From Phialophora verrucosa (Eukaryota; Ascomycota; Eurotiomycetes; Chaetothyriales; Herpotrichiellaceae): a stretch of DNA of 64,000 nt. The notes under the pieces are model-generated. The model was not told the DNA's origin. It worked only from the letters and a program-made list of their open reading frames with translations, and searched no databases. This document shows, piece by piece, positions 43,834-54,815 of the stretch. Numbering within the stretch: position 1 is the first letter of the stretch; each line of letters starts with the position of its first letter. Both the position numbers and the translations under genes were made by a program. The stretch lies in the NCBI GenBank assembly GCA_002099365.1, contig MSED01000014.1, positions 930,001 to 994,000 of the forward strand. Direction: 5' to 3'.

Positions 43834-44548
43834 GACGGAGATGATAGATGAATACCATCAGATTGAGCGATTCAGGATATCCGGAGACTTTACAAGTCGT
43901 CTCAAAAAGGCTTTGAGGTTGAGAGTCCACTTCGGTCCCACGAGGCCGAAGTTCCGAAACGACTCGCATAGACCGCTCACCGTCAGCGGGACATTGCCGC
44001 AGGGTCTATCAAGGAGGTGAAATAGAACATGCATAATATGATCAAAAGTTTTGGTGCCGATGGAACCGGGCACGTTTTGAATCTGGATCGTCAAGCTCCT
44101 GTGGTCCGGGTTCGATCGTTGGATAGTTCTCCAACAGAATCTCTGTCAACACCTGCCACGAGTAATTTTACACGAGGCGGCATCGGAATTTGAGCTTGAA
44201 AGCTATATTTCTACAATTTCTGGTATAATTCATTACGCGTCAAAGGTCATGCAGCATCACGGCTCTCTTTCCGCCTCTGAGCTTGGTCGGCCTGGACAAG
44301 TCGTTCGTATCCACCAGCTCGCCCACATTTCCCCTACCCCATACCCCAGCTCGTTTAATATGTATACATGTGTCTGTTTCCGCGGGGGTTGATTCTATTT
44401 TACTGACGGCCCGGGAAGATAGTTCCTGTTCAAGTTCTATAAGATAATCTCTCCCGCAAAGTCAAAGCTACCCTCTTCTTCTGTACCCGATACCTGCGTC
44501 TCTTCCAGACTCTACACCTATTTCTGAACAAGATATTAACCCTCAAAA
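43834..44548. promoter_or_regulatory. Divergent promoter: SDR / MFS transporter
   Basis: This 715-bp region contains both promoters. It carries one long palindromic CGG-N10-CCG element, listed separately. Pyrimidine-rich sequence at about 44462-44545 just upstream of the MFS start looks like core promoter or leader. No gene is seen. Confidence 0.65.
43929..43952. promoter_or_regulatory. Extended CGG-N10-CCG palindrome
   Basis: ACTTCGG, ten bases, then CCGAAGT: a perfect 7+7 inverted repeat with CGG/CCG at the inner ends. This is the geometry bound by Zn2Cys6 dimers, and the spacing equals that of Put3-type sites. It lies 96 bp upstream of the SDR start and about 600 bp upstream of the MFS start. 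The binding protein is not known; the island's regulator at 50771-53098 is the natural candidate. Confidence 0.5.
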
Positions 44549-46491
44549 ATGGAGCAAAGACTTTCGACCTCTAGCGAGGCAGCTGCCCATCGCGAGATTG
44601 AAGAGACTCTCCACACTACGCTCTACCCTGGCACAGAAGTCATGACTGACAGTAAGTCGGTTCTCCTACAGGACAAGGTCCAGAATGCCTTGCTGATTGT
44701 CCTTGTCCAGTTGGCGGACTCCACTTCAAACATGCTGGGAAGAACGTACTTGTGCCTCAACCGTCTGATGATCCTTCTGATCCACTCAATTGGAGTTTTA
44801 TATGGAAAATGGCTATCATGGCTGGCATGATAATCACCACATTTTCCTGGACTGTCGGTCCACTCGCCATCTCATCACAAGTGCCGTACTATATGGCGGA
44901 GTGGAACAGGTCACTGTCCGATGTGGTTCAATTTGTAGGTCGGATACCTGCTTGATGCAAGAGACGGAACACTGACTTCTCACGGTCAGGTCGGCGTGAC
45001 CATCTTGGTCTTAGGATTTTCCAATATCATCTGGGTCCCGATCGGCCGTGCTTATGGGCGGAGACCTATGGCTCTCCTCGCAAATCTCCTCAATGTGGCT
45101 TCGATGATTTGGCGAGCAGAAGCAGAGTCGTATGGCTCGTTCTTGGGCGCATGCGTCCTCACTGGCATTGCGTGCGGGCCGTCCGAGACACTACCAGGAA
45201 TGGTGAGATTCTCACAGTCAAAAGGGGTTCGAGCAACATCCTGACATGGTTTCTAGTTGGTCGCGGACATGATGTTTCTTCATCAACGAGGGCTATACAT
45301 GGGCTTATATCTATGGGTCGCATGGTCCGGCACATTAGTTAGACACATCTCCTTGATCTAACAAGACTGGATTGCTAACAGTCACCCCCGTAGCTTGGTC
45401 CCGTGCTTGCCGGAGTTATGTCGGACAGATACGGTTGGAGAAGCTTCTGGTGGCTATGCGTCGCCATTGCTGTCTTCTCCACAGTATATCAGGTCTTCCT
45501 CATGCCAGAAACGCGATGGGGAGACCGTCACATTGCAATCGCGCACGACGCTGTTGGCGATATTTCAGAAACCAATATCAGCGGCGACAAGAATGAAGCT
45601 AGATTCGAAGAGAATGTTCAGCAGCAAACTGAGTCAACCAGCCCGAACGAGATCGTCATCAAGCTTACAGGTAAGCCGAGCTTGGCCCAGTTCTCCCTTT
45701 GGGGAAAACTAGACAGGGCAGGGACCAAAGGCGTTATTCCAGCACTCATCATGCCTTTTCGACTGTTCACATACCCGATCGTCTTGTGGTCGAGCTTTGC
45801 CTTTGCCTGGGCTGCATCTATGCTTGTGATCATCAACGTCACACAGTCACAGGCCTTTGCAGGGCCGCCCTGGAACATGTCGGCGAGTGATGTCGGATAC
45901 ACAAACTTTGGAGCCCTCGTGGGAGTCACGCTGTCTCTGGTCCTCGCAGGTCCGCTGAGTGACTGGGTCTCAGCTTTCCAAACGCGACGAAACAAGGGTA
46001 TCAGAGAGCCAGAGATGAGACTGGTGGCTCTGATTCCCTTTGTGGTGAGCTGCTTGCTCGGCGGCGTTCTGGTCGCTGTTGGCTACCAACACCAATGGAG
46101 CTGGGAAGCCATCGTTATCGGTGGGTACGGCCTCCTCGGATTCGTCTTGCCGTCACTCTCTGCCATCTCGTTGACCTATTCGGTGAGTCATGTCCAATTT
46201 AGCCATTCCCAGCTCATATTGACGACTCTAATTTTCTAACCCCAACAGATCGATTCCTATAAGCCGGTGGCTGGCGAAATTCTCGTCGGAGCGACAATGG
46301 TCAAGAACTTGTGGGCATACGGTATGACTAGATACTTCAACAACTGGATCGCCGGGGTCGGATACATCAAACCCATCATGTTCAATACCTCGCTCGCGAT
46401 CTTCTTTTTCCTACTGGCTATACCACTCTTCTTCATTGGCAAGAAATTCAGAGGCTGGACTAGGAACAGTGCGGCTCATCGCGAAATCTGA
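44549..46491 (+). CDS. MFS drug/metabolite exporter (DHA1 type)
   Basis: A 550-residue 12-TM transporter. Exons: 44549-44651, 44711-44934, 44990-45202, 45257-45337, 45394-46182 and 46249-46491, all phase-consistent. Landmarks are 'DPSDPLNW' just before TM1 (typical of fungal DHA1), motif A in the 2-3 loop ('GRAYGRRPM'), 'GPVLAGVMSDRYGWRSFWW' (TM5 region), a long central cytoplasmic loop, and 'GEILVGATMVKNLWAYG' (TM10-11). It probably exports drugs or a pathway metabolite at the plasma membrane. It is divergent from the SDR and close to the BVMO, so it may protect from toxic ketone or lactone intermediates or move a product. Confidence 0.92.
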
Positions 46492-47095
46492 TATGAAAAG
46501 TGTCCACCATGCTTGTGAATATCGAAGAGCAAAGAGAGAAACAAGGAGCCGGGAGTTGTGTAAATAGTCTAAAACAGCATACGGGCGAGAATGCCATGAT
46601 CTGAGCTTCTTCTCTACGGTTACCAAAGTCTTGCCCCTGAATTGCCGAGTACAGTAACTGATTGTATAGGAACCTGGCTCGGTTTCTCGCATTTAGTATT
46701 CATGTACATGATAAGAAGTGCGGAGCTCTCCACGACACGAAACTAGATGCAATGAAGACACTATTAAATCCAGCAAATTTTAGTTTGTTTACAGCAGATC
46801 TCGGCGCCTTACACTTATGATTCGATTGCTCTTAGAGCAGTCGCAAAGTCTCTAAGCTCTGGTGCTTGTGTCAGGATAGCCTCCTAGTGGGCTTATCTTT
46901 CTTTACTATAGTGCCTAATATTCGTTACTAATTGGTGAGATATTCCGTACTTTTGCTCAAACTCGAGGGACTGAGGCACAATTCCTGACAGCCTGCCACC
47001 AAAAATAGTAGAGTACCGAGTACTATCTTTAGAATTCCTACCGTGTTCAAGGCTAAATGTGAGCTTCCACTCTCCAGAGACCATATACACCATCT
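46492..47095. other. Convergent intergenic region
   Basis: A 604-bp region between the 3' ends of the MFS gene and the second SDR gene. Nothing recognised. Confidence 0.5.
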
Positions 47096-48130
47096 TCAGT
47101 TGAAAGCGATTCCCCCATCCACGACCAAGCTCTTCGGCAGTAATATTGTCAGCTAAAATGGAGTAGGATGGTGAATGACGAATTGGCCTACCTGTCCAGT
47201 GACCCAATCTGAGTCAGGTCCAGCAAGAAAGCTCACAGCGTTTGCCACGTCCTCTGGCACAGAGACTCGGCCCAGCGTAGTCATATTCCGAGCGAAATTC
47301 TCGATATAGCTCCCGTCATCCTTCTTTGGTGCTTTCATATCTTCCAACTTATCGGTCATGACCTACAGACCGAATTAGCACTGAACCCGCAGTGTCCGTC
47401 AGATCCGATCGAATCACTTACCGACCACATCGGTGTACCGACGATTCCTGGAGCATAGCAATTGACCTATATATTTGTGAGTTGAGGATCTCAACATACA
47501 TCAGAGAAATGTCTTACGTTGATGGTTTTCTCATGGCCTTTAGACAACGCGCCTAATTCGACGGCAAAGGTCTACGAGTATGCGTTAGAAATGGCTGTGG
47601 ACTTGTATCCGCGCCGGCAAGCTTGTTACCTGTGTCAAACCTCTGACAGCCCACTTCGAAGCAGTGTACGCCGAGACCAGCGCCATGCCCTTAAATGCCG
47701 CAATGCTCGAAGCAGCTATGATCTTGCCACCCTTTCGCTGCTCAACCATCTTCTTCCCAGCGACCACAAAGCAGTTGAAAACTCCAGCAATGTTGACGTT
47801 GAGGATGCGCTGGACATGCTCTTCAGTCAACTCGAAAATGCCGTCTGCATGCGCGAGGCCGGCGTTGGCGACCATGACCTGCAACGGACCCAGCTGTTCG
47901 GTTGCCTTGTCGACGAGGTTCTGGACCTCAGCCCGTTTGGTCACGTCGGCGGCAATGCCGATTGCTTTGCCTCCCGATGCTTCGATCTCTTTCACCACAG
48001 CATCGATCTGGGCTTGTTTGCTCGCGACGTCATTTATCGCAACACCGAACCCGTCCCGGGAAAGGCGGTGGGCAATAGCCCTGCCGAGTCCCTGGGAAGA
48101 CCCTGTCACGACGGCCACTCCTTTAGTCAT
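47096..48130 (-). CDS. Short-chain dehydrogenase (diacetyl/acetoin reductase-like)
   Basis: A 268-residue classical SDR. Five exons (plus coordinates, 5' to 3'): 47630-48130, 47518-47571, 47422-47466, 47192-47362 and 47096-47131. All introns are phase 0; exons 2, 3 and 5 are only 54, 45 and 36 nt. Motifs: 'VTGSSQGLGRA' (8-18), 'NAGLAHA' (about 89), Ser141/142, Tyr155, Lys159, 'NCYAPGIVGTPMW', and the last 12 codons giving 'SLVVDGGIAFN'. The build resembles acetoin/diacetyl reductases and related secondary-alcohol dehydrogenases. It is head to head with the BVMO over a promoter with two CGG-N7-CCG sites, so it and the BVMO are likely co-induced; a role oxidising an alcohol to the BVMO's ketone is inferred. 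Confidence 0.92.
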
Positions 48131-48471
48131 TTCCAGTTTCCTCGAAGAGTTGCTGATATGATAATTACGACACCACTTAGGCTTTCTGGTATAGGCGCTG
48201 GCTGAGAATAAATACGAGTGGTCGTTGGAAGTTCGATAAGCCTAGCCATCAGATTCAAGGCCGGGGTACAAGTCTGTGTCAAAACCATGATCAGACTTGC
48301 GGTGGTTCGAAGCCTTCTGCGAGAGCCGCGATACGGGGGGGCTCATATTTGCAATTGCCGTTCATGAGATCCGTTGATACAGCGCACATGGTCATGGTCA
48401 AACAAGGGGAACGGAATATCGCAACGCTCCACCGAGATTCCGAGCCTTGTCTCAGGAAACTAGTGCCAATT

Positions 48472-48490
48472 AGGCGGATTACCCCCGCCT
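48472..48490. promoter_or_regulatory. CGG-N7-CCG inverted repeat (site 1)
   Basis: AGGCGG, seven bases (attaccc), CCGCCT: a perfect 6+6 inverted repeat containing CGG-N7-CCG, about 340 bp upstream of the SDR start and 515 bp upstream of the BVMO start. Geometry fits a Zn2Cys6 homodimer. Binding is inferred. Confidence 0.5.
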
Positions 48491-48742
48491 TATGTACCTC
48501 GATTGTGTGGGGCGCGTGGGCAAGTGGAGCCTTAAGGCCTGCCAGCCTGCCAAGCGGACAGTGCTTTGAGATCACTTGGAGCTGCAAGATCCGGGCTGTA
48601 GCAAATGCGATTGTTGCACAGCTTGCGGAAAGCCAACCGTGTCAACGACAACAAGCTGTACCTCGGTACTCCTCCGTCTGAATCTGCGCAGCCTCCTTGA
48701 CTCCACCACTCGACCCTGCTCGGCGGCCTGGACTCCAGAACA

Positions 48743-48755
48743 CGGACCTGGTCCG
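48743..48755. promoter_or_regulatory. CGG-N7-CCG palindrome (site 2)
   Basis: CGGACC-T-GGTCCG, a perfect palindrome with one central base, again CGG-N7-CCG, about 250 bp upstream of the BVMO start. The same spacing as site 1 in the same promoter suggests one dimeric regulator reads both. Confidence 0.5.
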
Positions 48756-49005
48756 CAGAGCCTGGAAGTCTGCGAACTCTGTTAGCACTGGCCAGAAACG
48801 AGCCTAGCGACAACATTGGAAGGTCGCATGTCCGCGAGCCGGTGTATTTCGGAAACGCGGGTTGATGGCCGGAGCACGGCGATGAAGACCATCATCGCAA
48901 ATGCCAAAATCTTCATAATAGAGAGCCCCCCAGAATGTGCGAGTCGCCCCCTTTAATGATCAAACAAGACTGACTTGACTGTTTGCACTTATTTAGGTCA
49001 GGAGC

Positions 49006-50601
49006 ATGGCGTCGAGATATTACGACGCCGTAGTCGTTGGTGCCGGCATGGGCGGCATCTACCAAGCCTACCGCCTCATCAAGCTTGGACTCACCGTGAG
49101 AGTGTTTGATCGAGCCGATGGCCCAGGGGGGACATGGTACTGGAACCGCTATCCCGGGGCGATGAGCGACACACACTCTCTCCTATATCGGTATTCGTGG
49201 GACAAGGACGATCTACAGACCTATCCCTGGTCGGACAACTACCTCGACTCCGGGGACATTCTGACCTACCTGAACCATGTCGTTGACCGCCACGACCTGC
49301 GAAAGTACATGCAATTCCACACCGAAGTCCGCTCCATGAGGTGGAATGACGACACGTACACGTGGACCATACAAACAAGCGGCGGTGTCTTCACGGCGCG
49401 TTATGTGGTTACGGCGGTCGGTCTCCTCAGCGAGCCCAATTGGCCGAGCATTGCAGGACTGGAAAGCTTCAGTGGAGGGCTTTACCACACTGCTCGGTGG
49501 CCCGAGAGCTACGACTTCAGCGGCAAAAAGGTCGGGGTGATTGGAAATGGCTCGACGGGGGTCCAACTGATCACGACGATCGCGCCAACGGTCGGGTCGC
49601 TGCTTTGTTTCCAGCGACATCCCCAATACAGCGTCCCCGCCGGCAGGAAAGCCGTGTCGAAAGAGGAGCGAGATGTCATCAATCAGAAGTACGACGACAT
49701 CTGGGCTCGGGCGAGACAGACCGTCAGTGGTGGCGGGATCGACGAGGCCAAGATCAAGACCACCGACGTGTCGAGCGAGGAGAGGGAACGGATCTACCAA
49801 GAGTTGTGGGATCAGGGCAGTGGGATCCGGTTCCTGATGGGATCATTCACCGACATCACGGTGGACGAGGTCGCCAACAAGACGGCGTGCGACTTCATCA
49901 AGGCCAAGATCGCGGAGACGGTGCACGATCCCGAGAAAAGAAGGAAATTGACACCCAAGGAGCTGTACGCCCGTCGCCCCATCTGCGACACTGGGTACTA
50001 TGAACAATTCAATCGAGAGAACGTCGACATCGTCGACATCAAGGAGAACCCGATCGCCGAGGTCACCAGCAACGGAATCAAGCTGGCAGATGGCACGTTC
50101 CACGAACTCGACGTCCTGATCTGCGCCACGGGCTTTAATGCCTTTGACGGCGCGTACCGACGGATTCGCATCCAAGGCCGCGGCGGCCTCACGCTCAACG
50201 ACCACTGGAAGGATGGCCCGACCACCAACATGGGTGTCGCCGCAGCCGGCTTCCCGAACCTGTTCATGATTCTTGGGCCCAAGTCCCCGCTGGCAAACGT
50301 GCCACCCATGATCGAGGCCCACGTCGACTTCATCACGTCGGCCATTACGCGGATTCAAGAGCAGTGCAAGCTTACCAGGACCGCAATGGAATCGACTGTC
50401 CAAGGCGAAGAGGAGTGGGGCGCACTGTGCGACGCCATCAGCGACAAGATGCTCTTCCGGAAGGTCGACTCGTACTTCTACGGCGCCAATGTCGAGGGTA
50501 AATTGCGCTCGACGCTGATCTTCTTCGGTGGGCTGGCCATGTTCTCGCAAAAGTTACAGGAATGCATTGACAACGGGTATCCCTCCTTTAAATTTCTTTA
50601 G
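49006..50601 (+). CDS. Baeyer-Villiger monooxygenase (flavoprotein, type I)
   Basis: A 531-residue, intronless FAD/NADPH monooxygenase. Seen are the FAD Rossmann motif 'GAGMGG' (12-17), 'GGTWYWNRYPGA' (41-52), the BVMO fingerprint 'FSGGLYHTARWP' (155-166, FxGxxxHxxxWP), the NADPH Rossmann motif 'GNGSTG' (180-185), and the late 'ICATGFNAFDGAY'. Length and order match cyclohexanone- and phenylacetone-type enzymes. It inserts oxygen next to a ketone carbonyl to give an ester or lactone. No targeting peptide. Adjacent SDR genes can make ketones and the alpha/beta hydrolase at 53908 can cleave esters. The absence of introns among intron-rich neighbours is notable. Substrate range cannot be told from sequence. 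Confidence 0.94.
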   Translation: MASRYYDAVVVGAGMGGIYQAYRLIKLGLTVRVFDRADGPGGTWYWNRYPGAMSDTHSLLYRYSWDKDDLQTYPWSDNYLDSGDILTYLNHVVDRHDLRKYMQFHTEVRSMRWNDDTYTWTIQTSGGVFTARYVVTAVGLLSEPNWPSIAGLESFSGGLYHTARWPESYDFSGKKVGVIGNGSTGVQLITTIAPTVGSLLCFQRHPQYSVPAGRKAVSKEERDVINQKYDDIWARARQTVSGGGIDEAKIKTTDVSSEERERIYQELWDQGSGIRFLMGSFTDITVDEVANKTACDFIKAKIAETVHDPEKRRKLTPKELYARRPICDTGYYEQFNRENVDIVDIKENPIAEVTSNGIKLADGTFHELDVLICATGFNAFDGAYRRIRIQGRGGLTLNDHWKDGPTTNMGVAAAGFPNLFMILGPKSPLANVPPMIEAHVDFITSAITRIQEQCKLTRTAMESTVQGEEEWGALCDAISDKMLFRKVDSYFYGANVEGKLRSTLIFFGGLAMFSQKLQECIDNGYPSFKFL

Positions 50602-50770
50602 ATTGATAGTAGTAGCCCCGACGAGCATAATGCGTATAAACTTGACACAAACTCCCGAAGAACTCCACAAGCTCGATCCTGGAACCAGGGCAATTGGTGA
50701 TATCGTACTTCAAAACGGGTAAGATATCCAAATAGGAAGAACCTTACTGATGGATGTGCCCACCAGTCAG

Positions 50771-53098
50771 TCAGAGTACGTTCCAAACACTCCTCGAGAA
50801 AGTGTGCGCCGCTTGAAATGCAGGAAGCGGACCAACGACTTGTGATGGCGTTTGTTCGAACCCAGTCGGCTCGATGGCTTCAAAGAGGTCTGAAAGCTCC
50901 GAGCTGAGTAGAGTGGTATCCACGGCATGATCACCCACGAAGACACCGGGATCGCCGTAGGCCATCGGGTTCAGAAAGCCGTTCATCGCACACACATTGA
51001 GTGACTCTTCTCTCAGATGCGTGTTGTCAGAATGCTCGAAGAGCCTGTCGGCACTGTTGTTGACCTGAGGTTGCGTGACTTGCTCCTGTCTCGACTGGTC
51101 TTGCTGGGCATCCATGTAAGGAAGAGTGCCTGTCTCGGGGCCCATGATTTTGAGATGCTTGATAATCTTCCAGAGCTTTCTAGCCACGCTTGACTTTGCC
51201 GAAACGCCTCCAATGAGGTTGAGAGCGACGTGAAATTCTTCGCGACAGTATTCGTGGAACTGGGCCTGCGCCCGATATGCGGCAAGTAAAATCACGGTCA
51301 GCGCGGAATAGAGGAAGTAGTTGAAACAGACTGGGTGGGAGCTGTATATGTCAGAAGTGTTGCGCAGCTGATCCAGCAAGCTAATGGTGTCCTTGGCCAA
51401 ATCAACAGCGGTTTTGGCGCTTTGAGGATCCGCCTTGATGGAGGCCGTGGTGAAGAGCGCTCCTCGATGGATCAACATGCGAAGCTGATTTCTCCGGAGA
51501 TAATGAAGAACTCGGAGTCGGTTGCGCGCAGGAGACAGGGTCTTGAGGGCAAGTTCCTGACCAGACTCTATCCGAAGCTTAGAGTCAAGCGAACTATACC
51601 ACTGCTGCACCTGATATGTGAGGAAAGCCATGTCCTCTTTTGTTCCGAATTGGCGAAGGTGGTTCGCTCCCGACGAGGCTTTCAGTATCTGTGATGCGAT
51701 CCTCGAATAAGCTATCATGCTTGTGAAGATATACGGATGTGGATCGTTCTATAGTCATGGTCAGACAGAATACATAGGCTCGAAGATCAGGCAACCCACC
51801 GGTTCTGGAAGACTAGGATCAATATCAGCCTCTTGGATTCCAAACGGAAGTCCCGTGCCGAGGCTCCAACGCTTATCCAGGCAATATATGCACCAGAAGA
51901 GTCGATTTGCCCGTTCTCGCTCTCTCGTGCTCTGGAAGATGCTGAATGGCGGGTCGTGGAGATGTAGGCCTAGCTCCAAGGCAATCCTCGCGGCGAGGCC
52001 GATAGTTCGCCACGCGAGGACTTCTTCTTCTCGATAAAACTGGTAAAGGCTCTTGTGCTTGCTTAGTGGCGAGTCTTTAACGTGGAGGATGATAAGGACT
52101 TACCATGAGAGCCAGAATCTCCGCAAAAGGTATATCGACAGAAACTCCGGATGGGCGGTGGTCAATTTCAGCTTCCAGCTCATCCACCAACGCAGAGGCG
52201 AGGTCAGTTGAGCCACCGCCTTCAATCACCAGGCCGATTGCAAGCACGATTTCCAGAATGTGTAGTACCGCTTTCGAAGATTGATCAACCTGGAAAGCGC
52301 GCCAAGTGGCAGGTTCCCGCGATGCATTGGCACTCGCGTAGAATCTTGCAGTGAAGTATCGGAGATGGCCAATGTCAATTAGGGGATAGACCGATCCGCA
52401 TTCATCCTCGTAGACATCGATTAAACGCAAGGCTTCTGCCTGTGATATCGCCAAGAGAGGGTGGCAGGTGACGGCGAGTCCACCCAGAGTAGACGATGCT
52501 TGCTTGGAGGACACGCTTGAGTGACCGATGGGCAAATCGTCCGTCATATCCATAGTGCCGTGTGAGCGAGTCGATGCGCCGGAGCCACGTGAGTTCCTCG
52601 CGTCCCTCGGCAACCGATCTACTAGAAACTGTGACGCCGGTCCAGGCGAGGGTAGAGTTCGACTCGAGTGAGGCGAGCACATCGAAGCAGATCCCAAAAG
52701 CGACCGGGTTTTGTCCACTTGCTCGGAAAGACTGTCTCGCGCAGCCAGGGTGCTGATCTGTTCTTGGAGCAATCCGAGCTTCTCTTTAATCATTTCGACA
52801 TCCCTATGCCACGTCAAAACCGTGCTCTTGCGCCAGAAACGTATCGACTTACGACGAACGTCCGGGCAGAGCAGAGACATTCTTCGTTGGATAAAGGCAC
52901 TGGACCTCGTAGCGATCGCAATGAAGGCAGGGACTTTCTCCGTTGCACTTGACTTTCCTGCGTTTACATTCTTTGCTAAAGTTTTGTTCGTTATCATGAT
53001 AGAAATAGCGTCGAGGATCGGGCAGATGCGACATACCATGCTCTTGCAGCATACCTAGGCCGCTTAAACCGCTCTCTGCGGCTAGGCTCACTGGACAT
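50771..53098 (-). CDS. Zn2Cys6 transcription factor with fungal TF domain (3)
   Basis: A 700-residue regulator. Exons (plus coordinates, 5' to 3'): 53037-53098, 52853-52975, 52104-52803, 51800-52039 and 50771-51748, in phase. The first intron interrupts the codon of the first zinc-cluster Cys; after splicing the ligands are Cys21, 24, 31, 37, 40 and 47 ('ACKECKRRKVKC'). A coiled-coil linker follows ('DVEMIKEKLGLLQEQIS'), then the fungal TF domain ('GSVYPLIDIGHLRYF', 'RIALELGLHLHD', 'ANRLFWCIYCLDKRWSLGTG'). It lies tail to tail with the BVMO and beside the hydrolase, so it is the likely regulator of this island and a candidate to bind the CGG-type palindromes. Confidence 0.93.
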
Positions 53099-53907
53099 AT
53101 CTGTTTGCTGCTTGGAGGTGTGTTCCTGGTATGTGTCCGCTTCATTTTTGGTATCGATGGTTACTCTCAAGTTATCCGGAGTGTCTGTTTGAAGAGACAA
53201 GTTAGAGACCAAAGATTTGGCAGGGTGGTCTAGATGTGCCTGGGGAATACCTTCCCAACGTCCCACAGCAATGGTGTGGGGGAATCTGGAGAAACCGACG
53301 CTAGGCATGTTGCCAGGAGGGGGGCGAGGGGGCGAATCTGGGAATTCCGCGATTTCCGTGCATGGCACGATAGAGGGATGGCCACAGACAGCCACGTTCG
53401 GCTCTCACTTTCGGATATATGACAGTCGGCTTGGTGTATACTCTATACCAGGTTGCAAGGGCGCACTTCCATTCCTGAGTAAGTTGTGCGTGGAGGAAAT
53501 CAAGTCCCTGATCTAATTGGGTGCGTCCCCTGCATCCGCTACGAATGGAATATCCACCATCGCATCACTTTCATGGAACTTACAATGCTGTTCCTACCAG
53601 AAGACTTAGAGACCACCAGTGCCACTTATAGAGGTCAAGGCGGAGAACAGAGAGCTACGCAGCAGGCAGGCGATTTTCGTGTCGAAATCTTCAGCACGAT
53701 AGCAGTATTTCGACTCAGTGTCCACTCGCTTCGCAATGTCTGAGATGCTATAATTACTAAAGGATTGTCGGCATGGCCCACCGACCTCACCTAATCTGCT
53801 GGCAATGACGACATAGAGCTTGTAGAGTCTTGTTGTAGCAACTGACGCATAGTTACTCGAAGGAGGATGATAATTACCATCTGGGGAGTGACGGAGTGAC
53901 GACTGAG
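53099..53907. other. Intergenic, promoter of the regulator
   Basis: About 810 bp between the regulator start and the hydrolase 3' end, both minus strand. No gene and no matching CGG-N7-CCG palindrome was found. Confidence 0.55.
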
Positions 53908-54815
53908 TCATCCCTCCGCTGCCACAATCTTAACCAGCAGCTCCGCCAACGCCTCCGATGCCGTCACATTCGGACAATGCCCTGTGTCCAGAACATGGAC
54001 GTCGACGTCCCTCCCGCTCTCCCGGCCGATCGTCTCGATATAGCCCCTCTGCACGTCCGGGGGGATGATGAAATCCCGCTCGCACAGGATCCACGACACA
54101 GCGACATCCCTCCATCCCTCGTACGTCACCTTACTCGTGAAGCTGGCATTGGAGTGTCTGCCCATGGACCGCACGAGCCCCAGGGCCAGGTCGAGCGGAT
54201 AATCGGGGAATGTTGCCTTGGCAATGGTCTCGAGGTCGAGGAAGCGGAGAAAGTTGTCCTGCAAAACATGCGCGACACGTGGATGTTAGAATTGAAAATG
54301 TGTACAAAGGGACGAGATTGAGTAGCGTGGCCATCGAGGAGCGAGGTAGATAAGTGAGTAAGAGAGAAAGAGAGACATACCTCTCCCACAGCCACCATTC
54401 CCGGAGGCGGTGCCCCAACCGTATCCTCCAAACTGGATCCCATCCTGGGGACATGCGCGGCAAGATACACGACACGGACGACCCCACCCTTCTTCCCTGC
54501 CTTGACGCGCACCTGCTTCGACACGCCACGCAGGGTCTCCGTGGCGACGACGCCGCCGTACGAGTGCGCGACGAGGATGATGTCTCTGCCGTCGTCGTCC
54601 TGATCGGCCAACTTCTCGATCAGGCCGCGGAAGAAGAGCGCGTCGTCTTGTAGAGTGGCTGGCTGTTCCGGGGGGTTGCGGATCGCGCTGGGTAGGTTGG
54701 CCACGTAGGTTTGTTGGGTGGGTGAGAGAGCAGTGATGGCGCTCTGGAGCTGGTAGTACATTTGCGCGGTGCTGAAGGAGCCCGGGATGATTAGAATGGT
54801 GGGAGTCGATGGCAT
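53908..54815 (-). CDS. Alpha/beta hydrolase (AB hydrolase-6 type)
   Basis: A 261-residue hydrolase. Exons (plus coordinates, 5' to 3'): 54381-54815 and 53908-54258 (122-nt intron), in phase. The start is the ATG at 54815; the frame extends upstream only to a TTG. Motifs: 'TILIIPGSFSTAQMYY' (oxyanion side), nucleophile elbow 'AHSYGG' (Ser85), 'ILCERDFIIPPDVQ' with the acid, and the catalytic His in 'DTGHCPNV'. It belongs to the small cytosolic esterase/salicylate-esterase-like group. In this island it is the natural partner of the BVMO, hydrolysing the ester or lactone product; that is inferred from context. Confidence 0.87.

Larger units (their letters stand above)
48131..49005. promoter_or_regulatory. 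Divergent promoter: SDR / Baeyer-Villiger monooxygenase
   Basis: This 875-bp region drives both catabolic genes. It contains two inverted repeats with the same CGG-N7-CCG geometry (listed separately) and more isolated CGG triplets near 48840-48880. No gene is recognised. Confidence 0.65.

Noticed and set aside
44100..44130. Possible tRNA T-arm-like sequence (GGGTTCGATCG)
   Set aside because: No A box, acceptor stem or anticodon arm could be found at the right distance.
49213..50550. Two long minus-strand frames (195 and 235 codons)
   Set aside because: They are antisense shadows of the intronless, GC-rich BVMO gene and show no domain.
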